Assembly (NCBI GenBank): GCA_900446925.1
Contig: UAVY01000010.1
Span: forward strand, 62,001 to 126,000
Direction of reading: 5' to 3'
Length of the DNA stretch: 64,000 nt
DNA from: Citrobacter koseri
GTDB taxonomy: Bacteria; Pseudomonadota; Gammaproteobacteria; Enterobacterales; Enterobacteriaceae
Every line of letters begins with the position of its first letter. The first letter of the stretch is position 1. The position numbers and the translations under genes were made by a program. The notes beneath the pieces were generated by a model. The model saw nothing but the letters and a program-made list of their open reading frames with translations. It made no database searches and was not told where the DNA came from. Positions 11,349 through 21,796 of this stretch are shown here, piece by piece.

Positions 11349-11411
11349 GCCGGGTGGCGACAGCGCCACCCGGCACATCGCCAGATGGCGGCTTCGCCTT
11401 ATCCGGCCTAC
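11349..11411. repeat. REP pair after yiaD
   Basis: A perfect-looking GCCGGGTGGCG/CGCCACCCGGC hairpin, which may also end yiaD transcription, is followed by a second REP unit ending cttatccggcctac. Confidence 0.8.
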
Positions 11412-11489
11412 ATTCTTATCCGGCATGAAGCGCTTGCCATCGTTGATTTTCGCGTTAAGGTGTTGTCACCAAATTCAGGGAAATCAGCG

Positions 11490-12507
11490 ATGAGCAAATC
11501 AACACGGGCAACCATCAGCGATGTGGCGAAAGCCGCTAAAACCGGAAAAACCAGCATTTCACGCTACCTCAACGGGTGAGAAGCATTTGCTGTCCGAGGC
11601 CCTGCTGGCGCGCATTGAAAAAGCCATTGCCGAACTCGACTATCGCCCAAGCCTGATGGCCAGAGGCCTGAAACGCGGTCGTACCCGCCTGATTGGCCTG
11701 ATCATCGCCGATATTACCAACCCCTATTCCGTTAACGTGTTGAGCGGCATTGAAGCCGCCTGCCGCGAGAAAGGGTTCACTCCCCTGGTCTGTAACACCA
11801 ACAATGAGGTGGATCAGGAACTGCACTATCTGGATCTGCTGCGCAGCTACCAGGTGGAAGGCATCGTGGTGAACGCCGTCGGGATGCGCGAGGAGGGGCT
11901 GAACCGCCTGCAACAGTCGGCGCTGCCGATGGTTCTGATTGACCGTAAAATCCCTGATTTCGCCTGCGATGTCGTGGGTCTGGATAACACCCAGGCGGCA
12001 ACAACCGCCACCGAACATCTCATTGAGCAAGGGTTCGAGGCGATCCTGTTTCTCAGCGAACCGCTCGGTATGGTCAATACCCGCCGCGAGCGCCTGAACG
12101 CATTTCGTGCGACGCTGGCGCGTTACCCTGGCGTGGTGGCGGAAAACGCCGAGGTGCCGCTGGCGGAAAATACGCAACTGGATAACACCCTGCGCCAGTT
12201 TCACCAGCAGCACCGGGGGATGCGCAAAGCCGTGATCTCCGCTAACGGCGCGCTCACATTGCAGGTCGCCCGTTCGCTCAAACGCATTGGTCTTAACTGG
12301 GGCAGCGACATCGGCCTGCTCGGTTTTGACGAACTGGAATGGGCAGAGCTGGCAGGCGTCGGCATCACCACGCTGAAACAGCCGACCTGGCAAATTGGTT
12401 TTGCCGCTGTCGAGCAGGTTGTACGCCGCATTGAAGGGGGCAGCGACGCGATTCACGAGCAGGTTTTCTCCGGCGAGCTGATCGTTCGCGGCTCCACCGC
12501 CCGCTAA
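11490..12507 (+). CDS. LacI/PtxS-type repressor of the 2-ketogluconate operon (1 apparent frameshift)
   Basis: Transcription factor of the LacI-GalR family. The N-terminus ATISDVAKAAKTGKTSISRYLNG is the helix-turn-helix and hinge, followed by RPSLMARGLKRGRTRLIGLI and a periplasmic-binding-protein-like effector domain (ADITNPYSVNVLSGIE). One extra G in the run 11574-11576 truncates it at Asn-Gly; corrected length is 338 residues. It sits directly upstream of kguE-kguK-kguT-ghrB, so by analogy with Pseudomonas PtxS it probably senses 2-ketogluconate. K-12 lacks it. A partial palindrome AAGCGCTT at 11428-11435 could be an autoregulatory site, but this is weak. Confidence 0.88.
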
Positions 12508-12555
12508 TTTTCCTTCGTGATGGTGATCATAATTTCGACACACTGCACTTTTCTT

Positions 12556-12569
12556 TGGAACCGGTTCCA
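12556..12569. promoter_or_regulatory. LacI-family operator upstream of kguE
   Basis: TGGAACCGGTTCCA is a perfect 14-base palindrome with the central CG typical of LacI-family operators. It is very close to the PtxS operator described in Pseudomonas (TGAAACCGGTTTCA). It lies 39 bases upstream of the kguE start, the expected place for repression of the operon by the adjacent regulator. Confidence 0.8.
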
Positions 12570-12607
12570 TCTAGCGTAATAGCAAGAGCGATAGATTTGG
12601 AGTTCCC

Positions 12608-13359
12608 ATGCAAAGAAAAATTATGGTGGTCACCGCCGCCTATGGCTACGACCAGGTGCGTGCCGCAGGCGGGCAAACCGCGATGCCTGCCCATCATTGC
12701 CGGAGCGGGGGCGGATGGCGTCGAGATTCGCCGTGAAATGTTCACTGACGCCGAGCTTAACGCGCTCCCGCTGCTGGCGGCCGCCATTGACATTTTCGGC
12801 CTGCTGGCCTGCTACTCCGCGCCGGAACCGCTGTTCCTGGAGGATGGCAGCCTCAACCCCCCACCTTCCCGACCTGTTACAGGAAGCCCGCACGCTGCAA
12901 GCGCTGTGGCTGAAAGTGTCGCTGGGTCATTTTGAACGCCAGGATCAGCTCGACACCCTGCGTGACTGGCTGGAGAGCAGCGGCATGGCGCTGGTGGTGG
13001 AAAATGATCAAACCGCCTGCGGGAAATTGCGCCCGATGCAACGCTTCAATGCCGCCTGTCAGGTACAGAACCTGCCCATCAGACTGACGTTTGATATGGG
13101 GAACTGGCTGTGGGTAGGCGACTCGCCGGAAGACGCCGCACGCTACCTGGCGCCCGCCGTCGGCTATATCCACGTTAAAGCCGCCACGCCCCATCACGAC
13201 AGTTTCCGCGCCGTTGCGCCGGATGACGCCGATCCCCGCTGGCTGGCGCTGCTGAACGCGCTGCCTGTTGATGTACCGCGCGGTATTGAGTTCCCACTGG
13301 AAGGGCAAGATTTGACGGCGGTGACTCGTCGCTACGTCGATTTGTTACGTGAGGAGTAA
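12608..13359 (+). CDS. kguE: KguE-like sugar-phosphate isomerase/epimerase (2 apparent frameshifts)
   Basis: TIM-barrel protein of the xylose-isomerase-like family, the first gene of 2-ketogluconate operons. Its exact reaction is not established. The start ATG follows a GGAG site. Visible features are GADGVEIRREMF near the N-terminus, VVENDQTACGKL and LTFDMGNWLWVGD in the barrel, and GYIHVKAATPHHD late. Extra C's near 12686 and in the run 12857-12862 break the frame; corrected length is 249 residues. The gene ends three bases before kguK. Confidence 0.82.
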
Positions 13360-13362
13360 CGC

Positions 13363-14303
13363 ATGAAAAATTCTCTGGATGTCATCACGATTGGTGAAGC
13401 AATGGCGATGTTCGTCGCCACGCAAACGGGCGATCTCGCAGACGTAGACGCGTTTATCAAACGCGTCGCCGGGGCCGAACTTAACGTAGCGACCGGCCTG
13501 GCGCGCCTGGGGTTAAACGTCGGCTGGGTAAGCCGCGTCGGTGATGACAGCTTTGGCCGTTTTGTCCTTAAGTCGCTTGAAAAAGAAGGGATTGATGCGC
13601 AGGGCGTCACGCTGGACGGACGTTACGCCACCGGCTTTCAGCTTAAATCTAAAGTCGAAAATGGAACCGATCCCATTGTGGAATATTTCCGTAAAGGTTC
13701 CGCTGCAAGCCACCTTTCCGTGGACGATTACCACGATGCGTACTTCTCCGGCGCGCGTCATCTGCACTTAAGCGGCGTTGCGGCGGCGCTTTCCGCCAGC
13801 TCTTATGAACTGCTGGCGCATACCGCCCGCACCATGAAAGCGCAGGGCAAAACGATCTCATTCGATCCGAATCTGCGCCCGGTGCTGTGGAAAAGCGAAG
13901 CCGAAATGGTGGAAAAACTTAACCGCCTCGCCTTCCAGGCTGACTGGGTGCTGCCCGGTCTGAAAGAGGGAATGATATTAACCGGACAGCAAACGCCTGA
14001 GGGCATTGCCGATTTTTATCTGCGCCACGGCGTGAAAGCGGTGGTGCTGAAAACCGGCGCGGATGGCGGCCTGGTACAAAACCGCTGGAGGGCGAGCAAG
14101 GCTGCGTCGCACCGGTGAAAGTGGACAACGTGGTCGATACGGTTGGTGCGGGCGATGGCTTTGCCGTGGGCGTGATCAGCGCCCTGCTGGAAGGCCGCAC
14201 GCTGCATCAGGCAGTGACGCGAGGCAATAAAATTGGCGCGCTGGCGATTCAGGTTCAGGGCGACAGCGAAGGATTACCCACTCGTGAAGCGTTAGGCGAA
14301 TAA
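13363..14303 (+). CDS. kguK: 2-ketogluconate kinase KguK, PfkB family (apparent frameshift)
   Basis: Ribokinase-family sugar kinase, predicted to phosphorylate 2-keto-D-gluconate at C6. It begins MKNSLDVITIGEAMAMF and carries the first PfkB signature region (GAELNVATGLARLGLNVGWV) and the C-terminal anion-hole/catalytic motif DTVGAGDGFAVG with the base Asp. The frame is lost near 14091-14100 and needs either two bases removed or one added; the corrected protein is 312-313 residues. It resembles 2-keto-3-deoxygluconate kinase KdgK, so that activity is the alternative; the neighbours favour KguK. Confidence 0.83.
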
Positions 14304-14371
14304 ACTTCACGCAATGATAACAGCCCCCTGTACCCTACATACAGCGGCGGCATAGTGACAGAGGCAGGCCT

Positions 14372-15653
14372 ATGACAAGCTCAACAAATGCAGCAAAACG
14401 CTGGTGGTACATCATGCCTATCGTGTTCATCACGTACAGCCTGGCGTACCTGGATCGCGCAAACTTCAGCTTCGCTTCCGCAGCGGGGATTAACGAAGAC
14501 CTCGGCATCACGAAAGGGATCTCCTCCCTGCTGGGCGCCCTGTTCTTCCTCGGCTATTTCTTCTTCCAGATCCCAGGCGCGGTGTACGCCGAGCGTCGCA
14601 GCGTACGTAAACTAATTTTTATCTGCCTGATTTTATGGGGGGCATGCGCATCGCTGACCGGGATGGTGAGTAATATCCCAATGCTTGCCGCCATCCGCTT
14701 TATTCTCGGCGTCGTGGAAGCGGCCGTTATGCCCGCCATGCTGATTTACATCAGCAACTGGTTCACAAAGTCAGAGCGTTCGCGCGCCAATACGTTCCTG
14801 ATTCTCGGCAACCCGGTGACGGTGCTGTGGATGTCCGTGGTTTCAGGCTACCTGATTCAGGCGCTCGGCTGGCGTGAAATGTTCATTATTGAAGGCTTCC
14901 CCGCCATCATCTGGGCGTTCTTCTGGTGGGTGCTGGTGAAAGACAAACCGTCACAGGCTGGCTGGCTGACGGAGTCAGAAAAAGCCGCGCTTCAGGCGCA
15001 GCTGGAAAAAGAGCAGCAGGGCATCAAAGCGGTACGCAATTACAGCGAGGCATTCCGCTCACGCAACGTCATCCTGCTGTGCATGCAGTATTTCACCTGG
15101 AGTATCGGGGTGTACGGGTTTGTTCTGTGGCTGCCGTCCATCATCCGTAGCGGCAGCGCGAATATGGGTATGGTGGAAGTCGGCTGGCTCTCTTCAGTGC
15201 CGTACCTGGCGGCGACAATCGCGATGATCGTTGTCTCCTGGGCATCCGATAAACTGCAAAACCGTAAACTGTTCGTCTGGCCGCTGCTGTTGATTGCCGC
15301 CTTTGCCTTTATCGGCTCATGGGCCGTTGGCGCGAACAACTTCTGGCTCTCTTATACCCTGCTGGTTATCGCCGGTGCGGCGATGTATGCCCCTTATGGC
15401 CCGTTCTTCGCCATTATTCCTGAAATGCTGCCGCGTAACGTCGCGGGCGGCGCAATGGCGCTGATCAACAGTATGGGCGCGCCTGGGCTCTTTCTTTGGT
15501 TCATGGTTCGTCGGCTATCTCAACGGCGCAACCGGCAGCCCGGCCGCCTCGTACATTTTTATGGGGGTGGCGCTTTTCGCCTCAGTATGGCTAACTTTAA
15601 TTGTTAAGCCTGCTAACAATCAGCAATTACCGATTGGCGCACGCCACGCTTAA
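14372..15653 (+). CDS. kguT: 2-ketogluconate MFS transporter KguT (1 apparent frameshift)
   Basis: Anion:cation symporter-type major facilitator (GudP/ExuT/KguT group) with about 12 membrane segments. The N-terminus WWYIMPIVFITYSLAYLDRA is the family hallmark, followed by GYFFFQIPGAVYAERR. An extra C at 15482-15483 shifts the frame in helix 11; corrected length is 426 residues. Position between the kinase and the reductase supports 2-ketogluconate uptake, though a related sugar acid cannot be excluded. Confidence 0.85.
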
Positions 15654-15675
15654 ACCTTAACTCACGGAGATCCGC

Positions 15676-16649
15676 ATGAAGCCGTCCATTATTCTCTACA
15701 AAGCGTTACCTGACGATTTACTGCATCGCCTGGAAGAGCATTTCACCGTCACGCAGGTGCCAAATCTTCGCCCGGAAACGGTAGAACAACACGCCCAGGC
15801 TTTCGCCAGCGCGGAAGGTTTGTTGGGCTCCAGCGAAACCGTCAATAGCGCACTGCTGGAGAAGATGCCGAAACTACGCGCGGCATCGACCGTCTCCGTG
15901 GGTTATGACAATTTTGATGTGGCTGCCCTCAACGCGCGCAGCGTATTGCTGATGCACACGCCGACCGTGCTGACGGAAACCGTTGCGGATACGGTAATGG
16001 CGCTGGTGCTGAGCACCGCTCGCCGCGTGGTGGAAGTGGCCGAACGCGTCAAAGTGGGGGAATGGACAAAAAGCATCGGGCCAGACTGGTTTGGCACTGA
16101 TGTACACCACAAAACGCTGGGGATTGTCGGGATGGGGCGCATTGGTCTTGCGCTGGCGCAACGCGCTCACTTCGGCTTTAACATGCCGATTCTCTACAAC
16201 GCCCGCCGCCATCATCCTGAGGCGGAAGAACGCTTCAACGCCCGGTACTGCGATCTGGACACCCTGTTGCAGACGGCGGATTTTGTCTGCCTGATCCTGC
16301 CGCTGACGGAAGAGACGCATCACCTGTTTGGTGCGGCGCAGTTTGCCAAAATGAAGTCCTCCGCCATTTTCATTAACGCAGGGCGCGGCCCGGTCGTGGA
16401 TGAAAACGCGCTGATTGCCGCCCTGCAAAGCGGTGAAATTCATGCGGCGGGTCTGGATGTGTTTGAACAAGAACCGCTGCCGGTCGATTCGCCGCTGCTG
16501 TCGCTGCCGAACGTTGTGGCGCTGCCGCACATCGGCTCCGCCACCCATGAACGCGCTACAACATGGCCGCCTGCGCGGTGGATAACTTAATTGATGCGTT
16601 ACAAGGCAAGGTGGAGAAGAACTGCGTGAACCCGCAGGTCGCAGGATAA
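15676..16649 (+). CDS. ghrB: 2-ketogluconate/glyoxylate/hydroxypyruvate reductase (1 apparent deletion)
   Basis: NAD(P)H-dependent D-2-hydroxyacid dehydrogenase. E. coli GhrB (YiaE/TkrA) reduces 2-ketogluconate, glyoxylate and hydroxypyruvate; the Pseudomonas operon partner KguD acts on the 6-phosphate. Visible features are the Rossmann motif [16 protein letters not shown], the Arg region [12 protein letters not shown], the Glu in DVFEQEPL and the catalytic His in [10 protein letters not shown]. One A is missing near 16551 (GAAACGC read as GAACGC); corrected length is 324 residues as in K-12. Here it is the last gene of a complete kgu operon, 22 bases after kguT. Confidence 0.93.
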
Positions 16650-16654
16650 TAAAT

Positions 16655-16737
16655 GGCCGGGCGGCGGCGTTGCCCTGCCCGGCCTACAACGTTGCTTAAC
16701 CGTATGCCCGATCGACGCCAGCGCCATCGGGCATAAA
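16655..16737. repeat. REP units between ghrB and yiaF
   Basis: One unit (ggccgggcggcg...cctgcccggcctac) and a second half unit (atgcccgat...gccatcgggcat) lie between the convergent ghrB and yiaF ends. Confidence 0.75.
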
Positions 16738-16742
16738 CAGCG

Positions 16743-17455
16743 TTACTGGATCGCGTTTACCGCAGTGGTCCAGGCCTGATTAAATGCCTGGTGCTGAGAC
16801 GCCAGCGGCCCAATCAGCGTGTTGTACTGGCTGGCCTGCTGTGACGTCGGGAACTGAATGCCGTTCGCGACAAAGCTCACCTGCGTATCCTGCTGCGCCA
16901 CAAAGTCGCCGACCTGCACCAGTTGCTGCGTGAAAATTTGCGCAGCCGGAATCAGCGGCTGTAACGCCTCCGAAGGCGCCGTCACCACTTTACTGTAAAC
17001 CTGATCAAAGACCGGTTTCAGGTCGTCGGACTGTTTCAGCGCGCTGTGCGCGGCATCTGCCTGCAATTTCGCATTCTGCAACTGCTGGCCCAGCACGCCC
17101 AGAGAACCATTTGCCTGACGCAGCGGCTCGCGCTGAGTGACATAGTCCTGAGGAACGCGGATCGCATTGACGCTATCCACAACCGGACGCAGACCGGAAT
17201 CCATCGCCTGATTCACCTGCTGCGAATAGCCATACAGAATCGCATAATCAGACCACGAACGGACCAAATTGTTTTTTCTGATCGGCGGTCAACGTCGGCA
17301 GACGCTCCCCGCTACGCATCGCAGTATTCTGCAGGAAATCAATAAACGCTTTTACGCTGATCACCTTCTTTATCAAAACACCCGCTCAGGCTAACTACCA
17401 TTAATAACGCCATAACAGGCGCAAACCAGCGAGAGCAGGACTTACCTGTCGCCAT
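16743..17455 (-). CDS. yiaF: Putative lipoprotein YiaF, DUF3053 (2 apparent frameshifts)
   Basis: Small periplasm-facing protein of unknown function. It starts MATGKSCSRWFAP, with a signal segment and lipobox SLSGCF. The mature part is mostly helical and Gln/Ala-rich (LGVLGQQLQNAKLQADAAHSAL). Two one-base duplications, near 17253-17254 and 17350-17353, break the N-terminal third; corrected length is 236 residues, equal to K-12. Confidence 0.88.
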
Positions 17456-17811
17456 TTTAATACTCCTTTCACCCAAAATGCGCACAACGATGCCGCGTGC
17501 CTGACGCTGACAAGGATAGTCCAGGACAGCCTTGCAAGATACCCTTTCTGCGTAATCTTGCCGTGGAATATTATACGAAGAAACGGCCAGCTTTTTTACG
17601 TGATAAAATTTTTGTTATCTTTACAATTGCGCGCCGTCGATCCGATATGTCGGGCCTTTTTCAGATCCTTAGCCAACGCGCGATCCTGACCGGAATGCGC
17701 TGAAACGAATCCACTTCTTTGCCGCTTCCAACCGGCTTCACGTTTCCCGACTATTCTTAATGAGCTTCGATGAAATTCACGATCCCGCTGTGTGATTTAT
17801 AGGAGTTCTCA
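17456..17811. other. yiaF-yiaG divergent intergenic region
   Basis: A 356-base gap that must hold the promoters of both genes. I see an AGGAG ribosome site just before yiaG but no factor site I can name, and no credible small gene. Confidence 0.5.
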
Positions 17812-18102
17812 ATGGAATACAAAGATCCTATGTTTGAACTGCTGAGCAGTCTGGAACAAATTGTTTTTAAAGATGTATCGCAGACGATTATCCTGACAAA
17901 CAAGCCCAACCCTTTTACAGAGTTTGAACAGTTACGAAGAGGAACCGGGCTAAAAACAGATGATTTTGCCCGGGCGATGGGCGTAACCGTTGCCATGGTG
18001 CAGGAATGGGAATCCAGACGGGTAAAACCGTCGAGTACCGAGTTAAATCTGATGCGCCTGATCCAGGCCAACCCAGGTTTAAGTAAGCAGTTGATGAAAT
18101 AG
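17812..18102 (+). CDS. yiaG: HigA-like helix-turn-helix regulator YiaG
   Basis: A 96-residue single-domain transcription factor with a Cro/C1-type HTH in its C-terminal half (LRRGTGLKTDDFARAMGV, then TVAMVQEWESRRVKPSS). The fold resembles HigA antitoxins, but no HigB-type toxin gene lies next to it, as in K-12. The frame is intact and the start follows AGGAG. Its targets are not known to me. Confidence 0.93.
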   Translation: MEYKDPMFELLSSLEQIVFKDVSQTIILTNKPNPFTEFEQLRRGTGLKTDDFARAMGVTVAMVQEWESRRVKPSSTELNLMRLIQANPGLSKQLMK

Positions 18103-18184
18103 ATTATTGCCTGATTTTTTCGTTTAACGGTCCTGTTAAGGGGCCGTTTCCCGACAGACTTACCCGAAAGAAGTAAAATAAAAG

Positions 18185-18214
18185 TTGCATCCACAAGCGT
18201 TACATGAGTTAATG
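18185..18214 (+). promoter_or_regulatory. cspA promoter
   Basis: TTGCAT (18185-18190), an 18-base spacer and TTAATG (18209-18214) are placed like the E. coli cspA promoter, with the conserved transcript start near 18221. Confidence 0.7.
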
Positions 18215-18220
18215 CGTCCA

Positions 18221-18381
18221 ACGGTTTGACGTACAGACATTAAAGCAGTTTAGTAAGGCAGTCCCTTCAAGAGTTATCCGTTGATACCCCTTCGTAGTGC
18301 GCATTTCCTTAACGCTTAAAAAATCTGTAAAGCACGCCATATCGCCGAAAGGCACACTTATTTTTTAAAAGGTAATACACT
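18221..18381 (+). promoter_or_regulatory. cspA 5' UTR thermosensor with cold box
   Basis: A leader of about 160 nt that matches the E. coli cspA leader nearly base for base. It holds the cold box TGACGTACAGA (18227-18237), the pyrimidine-rich middle, and the downstream GCCGAAAGGCAC segment before the ribosome site. In E. coli this RNA refolds on cold shock to expose the start codon. A few one-base differences may be sequence errors. Confidence 0.85.
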
Positions 18382-18595
18382 ATGTCCGGTAAAATGACTG
18401 GTATCGTAAAATGGTTTCAACGCTGATAAAGGCTTCGGCTTCATCACTCCTGACGATGGCTCCAAAGACGTGTTCGTACACTTCTCTGCTATCCAGAACG
18501 ACGGTTACAAATCCCTGGATGAAGGTCAGAAAGTTTCCTTCACCATCGAAAGCGGCGCTAAAGGCCCGGCAGCTGGTAACGTAACCAGCCTGTAA
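18382..18595 (+). CDS. cspA: Major cold-shock protein CspA (1 apparent frameshift)
   Basis: A 70-residue OB-fold RNA chaperone induced by cold. The start [12 protein letters not shown] precedes the RNP1 motif [10 protein letters not shown] and RNP2 [10 protein letters not shown]. An extra T in the run 18415-18417 produces a stop after about 15 codons; without it the protein is exactly 70 residues. Because of the perfect leader and downstream terminator I regard the frameshift as an error. Confidence 0.95.
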
Positions 18596-18623
18596 TCTTA
18601 GCCTTATAAGCTCAGAATTGAAG

Positions 18624-18652
18624 ATCCCTGCCTATCGGCGGGGATTTTTTTT
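18624..18652 (+). terminator. cspA terminator
   Basis: ATCCCTGCC-tatc-GGCGGGGAT (one G-U pair) is followed by a run of eight T's, a strong intrinsic terminator 28 bases past the cspA stop. Confidence 0.92.
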
Positions 18653-18666
18653 ACCTTTTTCCCCAT

Positions 18667-18696
18667 AAAAAAACCTGCCAGATGGCAGGTTTTATT
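18667..18696 (-). terminator. glyS terminator
   Basis: AAACCTGCCA-ga-TGGCAGGTTT with A's on one flank and T's on the other. It can work in both directions and lies just after the glyS stop on the minus strand. Confidence 0.88.
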
Positions 18697-18710
18697 TTAT
18701 TGCGACAAAC

Positions 18711-20780
18711 TTACTGCAACAGGGAAATATCCGCTACCTGCAGGAACAGCTCACGCAGTTTCGCCAGCATAGAGAGGCGGTTGATGCGCAGATCTTTGTC
18801 ATCAACCATCACCATCACTTTTTCGAAGAACGTATCGACCGGTTCACGCAGTTCAGCCAGTTCGACTAACGCTTCCTGGTAACGACCTTCAGCAAACACG
18901 GGTTCAAGTTTGTCACGCAGAACCACAACTTGCAGGGCCAAAGCAATTTCCTCTGGCTCCTTCAACGTTGCCGCATTGACACGATCGTTCAGCACTTCGT
19001 CGGACTTCGCCAGAATGTTGGACACACGTTTGTTCGCCGCCGCCAGCGCGGAGGCTTCTTCCAGCGTGCGGAAGTGCGACACGGCCTTCATACGGGCATC
19101 GAAATCCGCCGGACGGGTCGGACGACGCGCCAGAACCGCCTGAATGGTGTCCACGGTGTAACCTTCATCCTGATACCAGGCGCGGAAACGACCGAGCATA
19201 AAGTCGATAACGTCATCAACCACATTCGCGTTGGTCAGCTTGTCGCCGTACAGACGCGCCGCTTCTTCGGTCAGCGTTTGCAGATCCAGATTCAGGTTCT
19301 TCTCAACGATGATACGCAGCACGCCCAGCGCGGCACGACGCAGCGCGAACGGGTCTTTATCGCCTTTCGGATGCTGACCGATACCGAAGATACCCGCCAG
19401 CGTGTCCATCTTGTCGGCAATCGCCAGCGCGCAGGCAACCGGGTTAGACGGCAGGTCGTCACCGGCAAAGCGCGGCTGATACTGCTCGTTCAGCGCGACA
19501 GCCACATCTTCCGCTTCGCCGTCATGGCGCGCGTAGTGCATCCCCATGACGCCCTGCGTGTCGGTGAACTCAAAGACCATGTTGGTCATCAGGTCACATT
19601 TCGACAGCAGGCCCGCACGGGTGGCGTGGTTGACATCCGCGCCAATTTGTTCAGCAATCCAGCCCGCCAGCGCCTGAATACGGTCGGTCTTGTCGCGCAG
19701 CGTACCCAGTTGTTGCTGGAACAGCACGGTTTGCAGACGCGGCAGGTTATCTTCCAGACGTTTTTTACGGTCGGTATTGAAGAAGAACTCGGCATCTGCC
19801 AGACGCGGACGCACCACCTTCTCGTTACCGGAGATGATTTGCTGCGGATCTTTGGATTCGATGTTCGCCACGAAGATAAAGTTCGGCAGCAGTTTGCCGT
19901 CTGCGGCGTAAACCGGGAAGTATTTCTGGTCGCCCTTCATGGTGTAAACCAGCGCTTCAGACGGCACCGCGAGGAATTTCTCTTCGAATTTCGCCGTCAG
20001 CACCACCGGCCATTCCACCAGCGAAGTGACCTCTTCCAGCAGGCTCTCGCTCAGGTCAGCGTTACCGCCAATCTGACGCGCCGCTTCTTCTGCATCGGCT
20101 TTGATTTTCGCTTTACGCGCTTCGTAATCAGCAACAACTTTACCGCGCTCCAGCAGGATTTGCGGATACTGGTCAGCAGTGTCGATGGTGATTTCCGGCT
20201 CGCCCATAAAACGATGGCCGCGAATGACGCGATCGGACTGGATACCCAGAATCGTTGCCGGAATGAGCTTGTCGCCCAGCAGCAGCGTTACGGTGTGTAC
20301 CGGACGCACGAAGTGAACGTCAGACGCGCCCCAGCGCATCAGTTTCGGAATCGGCAGTTTCGCCAGAGAGGTGGCAATCATGTTCGGCAGCAGCGCTTCT
20401 GCGCTTTCGCCTTTCACATGCGCGCGATACAGCAGCCATTCGCCTTTGTCAGTGGTCAGACGTTCAGCCTGGTCCACGGTGATGCCGCAACCACGCGCCC
20501 AGCCTTCCGCCGCTTTGCTCGGTTTGCCTTCCGCGTCAAACGCCTGAGCAATCGCCGGGCCGCGTTTTTCAACTTCGCGATCGGGTTGAGAAGCAGCAAG
20601 ATTCGCCACTTTCAGCGCCAGACGGCGCGGTGCGGCGAACCACTCTACGTTGCCGTGTGCGAGGCCAGCGTTATCCAGCTCCGCAGTAACGTTCGCAGCA
20701 AAGGACTCCGCCAGGCTGCGCAGGGCTTTTGGTGGCAGCTCTTCAGTGCCGATTTCCACCAGAAAAGTTTTCTCAGACAT
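18711..20780 (-). CDS. glyS: Glycyl-tRNA synthetase beta subunit
   Basis: Essential subunit of the alpha2beta2 glycyl-tRNA synthetase; the beta chain binds tRNA-Gly. The intact 689-residue frame has the same length as E. coli. It begins [20 protein letters not shown] and ends with a helical anticodon-binding region. It lies nine bases downstream of glyQ in the same operon. No sequence errors disturb the 3 kb glyQS segment, in contrast with its surroundings. Confidence 0.98.
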   Translation of the reverse strand: MSEKTFLVEIGTEELPPKALRSLAESFAANVTAELDNAGLAHGNVEWFAAPRRLALKVANLAASQPDREVEKRGPAIAQAFDAEGKPSKAAEGWARGCGITVDQAERLTTDKGEWLLYRAHVKGESAEALLPNMIATSLAKLPIPKLMRWGASDVHFVRPVHTVTLLLGDKLIPATILGIQSDRVIRGHRFMGEPEITIDTADQYPQILLERGKVVADYEARKAKIKADAEEAARQIGGNADLSESLLEEVTSLVEWPVVLTAKFEEKFLAVPSEALVYTMKGDQKYFPVYAADGKLLPNFIFVANIESKDPQQIISGNEKVVRPRLADAEFFFNTDRKKRLEDNLPRLQTVLFQQQLGTLRDKTDRIQALAGWIAEQIGADVNHATRAGLLSKCDLMTNMVFEFTDTQGVMGMHYARHDGEAEDVAVALNEQYQPRFAGDDLPSNPVACALAIADKMDTLAGIFGIGQHPKGDKDPFALRRAALGVLRIIVEKNLNLDLQTLTEEAARLYGDKLTNANVVDDVIDFMLGRFRAWYQDEGYTVDTIQAVLARRPTRPADFDARMKAVSHFRTLEEASALAAANKRVSNILAKSDEVLNDRVNAATLKEPEEIALALQVVVLRDKLEPVFAEGRYQEALVELAELREPVDTFFEKVMVMVDDKDLRINRLSMLAKLRELFLQVADISLLQ

Positions 20781-20789
20781 GGCCGCCTC

Positions 20790-21701
20790 TTATTTGTCTT
20801 TGTTGCACATCGGGAAGCCAAGGGCTTCACGGGAAGCGTAGTAAGCTTCTGCCACTGCTTTGGTCAGGGTGCGAATGCGCAGGATGTAGCGCTGACGCTC
20901 GGTAACGGAGATGGCTTTACGCGCATCCAGCAGGTTAAAGCTATGGGCGGCTTTCAGAATACGCTCGTAAGCAGGCAGCGGCAGCGGGTTTTCCAGCGCC
21001 AGCAGTTGCTGTGCTTCTTTCTCATACTGTTCGAAACAGGTGAACAGGAAATCCACATCGGCGTATTCGAAGTTGTAGGTGGATTGCTCCACTTCGTTCT
21101 GATGGAACACGTCGCCATAGGTAGTTTTACCCAGCGGGCCGTCGCTCCAGACCAGGTCGTAAACGCTGTCTACGCCCTGAATGTACATAGCCAGACGTTC
21201 CAGGCCGTAGGTGATCTCACCGGTAACCGGCTTACATTCCAGACCGCCAACCTGCTGGAAGTAGGTGAACTGAGTCACTTCCATGCCGTTCAGCCACACT
21301 TCCCAACCCAGCCCCCAGGCGCCCAGCGTCGGGTTTTCCCAGTTATCTTCCACGAAACGGATATCGTGGATAGTCGGGTCCATCCCCAGCTCTTTCAGAG
21401 AACCGAGATACAGCTCCTGGATGTTATCCGGCGATGGCTTAATCACCACCTGGAACTGATAGTAGTGCTGTAAACGGTTCGGGTTTTCGCCATAGCGACC
21501 ATCGGTCGGACGACGAGAAGGCTGCACATAGGCAGCCGCCATCGGCTCTGGCCCCAGCGCGCGCAGACAGGTCATTGGGTGAGAAGTCCCCGCGCCGACT
21601 TCCATGTCCAATGGTTGAACAATGGTGCAGCCCTGGCGAGCCCAGTAATCCTGTAAGGTCAGGATCAAGCCCTGGAAGGTCCTGGTATCAAACTTTTGCA
21701 T
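20790..21701 (-). CDS. glyQ: Glycyl-tRNA synthetase alpha subunit
   Basis: Essential catalytic subunit that makes glycyl-adenylate. The intact 303-residue class II aminoacyl-tRNA synthetase core has motif 2-like [21 protein letters not shown] and [21 protein letters not shown]. The length equals the E. coli protein. It is transcribed before glyS. Confidence 0.98.
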
Positions 21702-21796
21702 ATTATTTCGTGCTGGATACGTGTGGATTTAAAGGAAGGGATCAGTATACCCGCTGACCGCAAGATATACAGTACGAAACGGGAAAAAGGGGGAAC

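Noticed and set aside
11569..12570. A 333-codon minus-strand frame opposite the LacI-type gene
   Set aside because: It mirrors the real gene codon for codon, with no ribosome site or known domains.
17812..18102. yiaG as half of a HigBA toxin-antitoxin pair
   Set aside because: The HTH fold fits, but no toxin-sized gene lies on either side within 300 bases; the next gene is cspA.
18930..21473. An 847-codon open frame on the plus strand antisense to glyS-glyQ
   Set aside because: It is a shadow of GC-rich, error-free essential genes read in reverse. Composition (many His, Arg, Gln) is typical of antisense frames, it lacks a ribosome site, and no family is recognisable.
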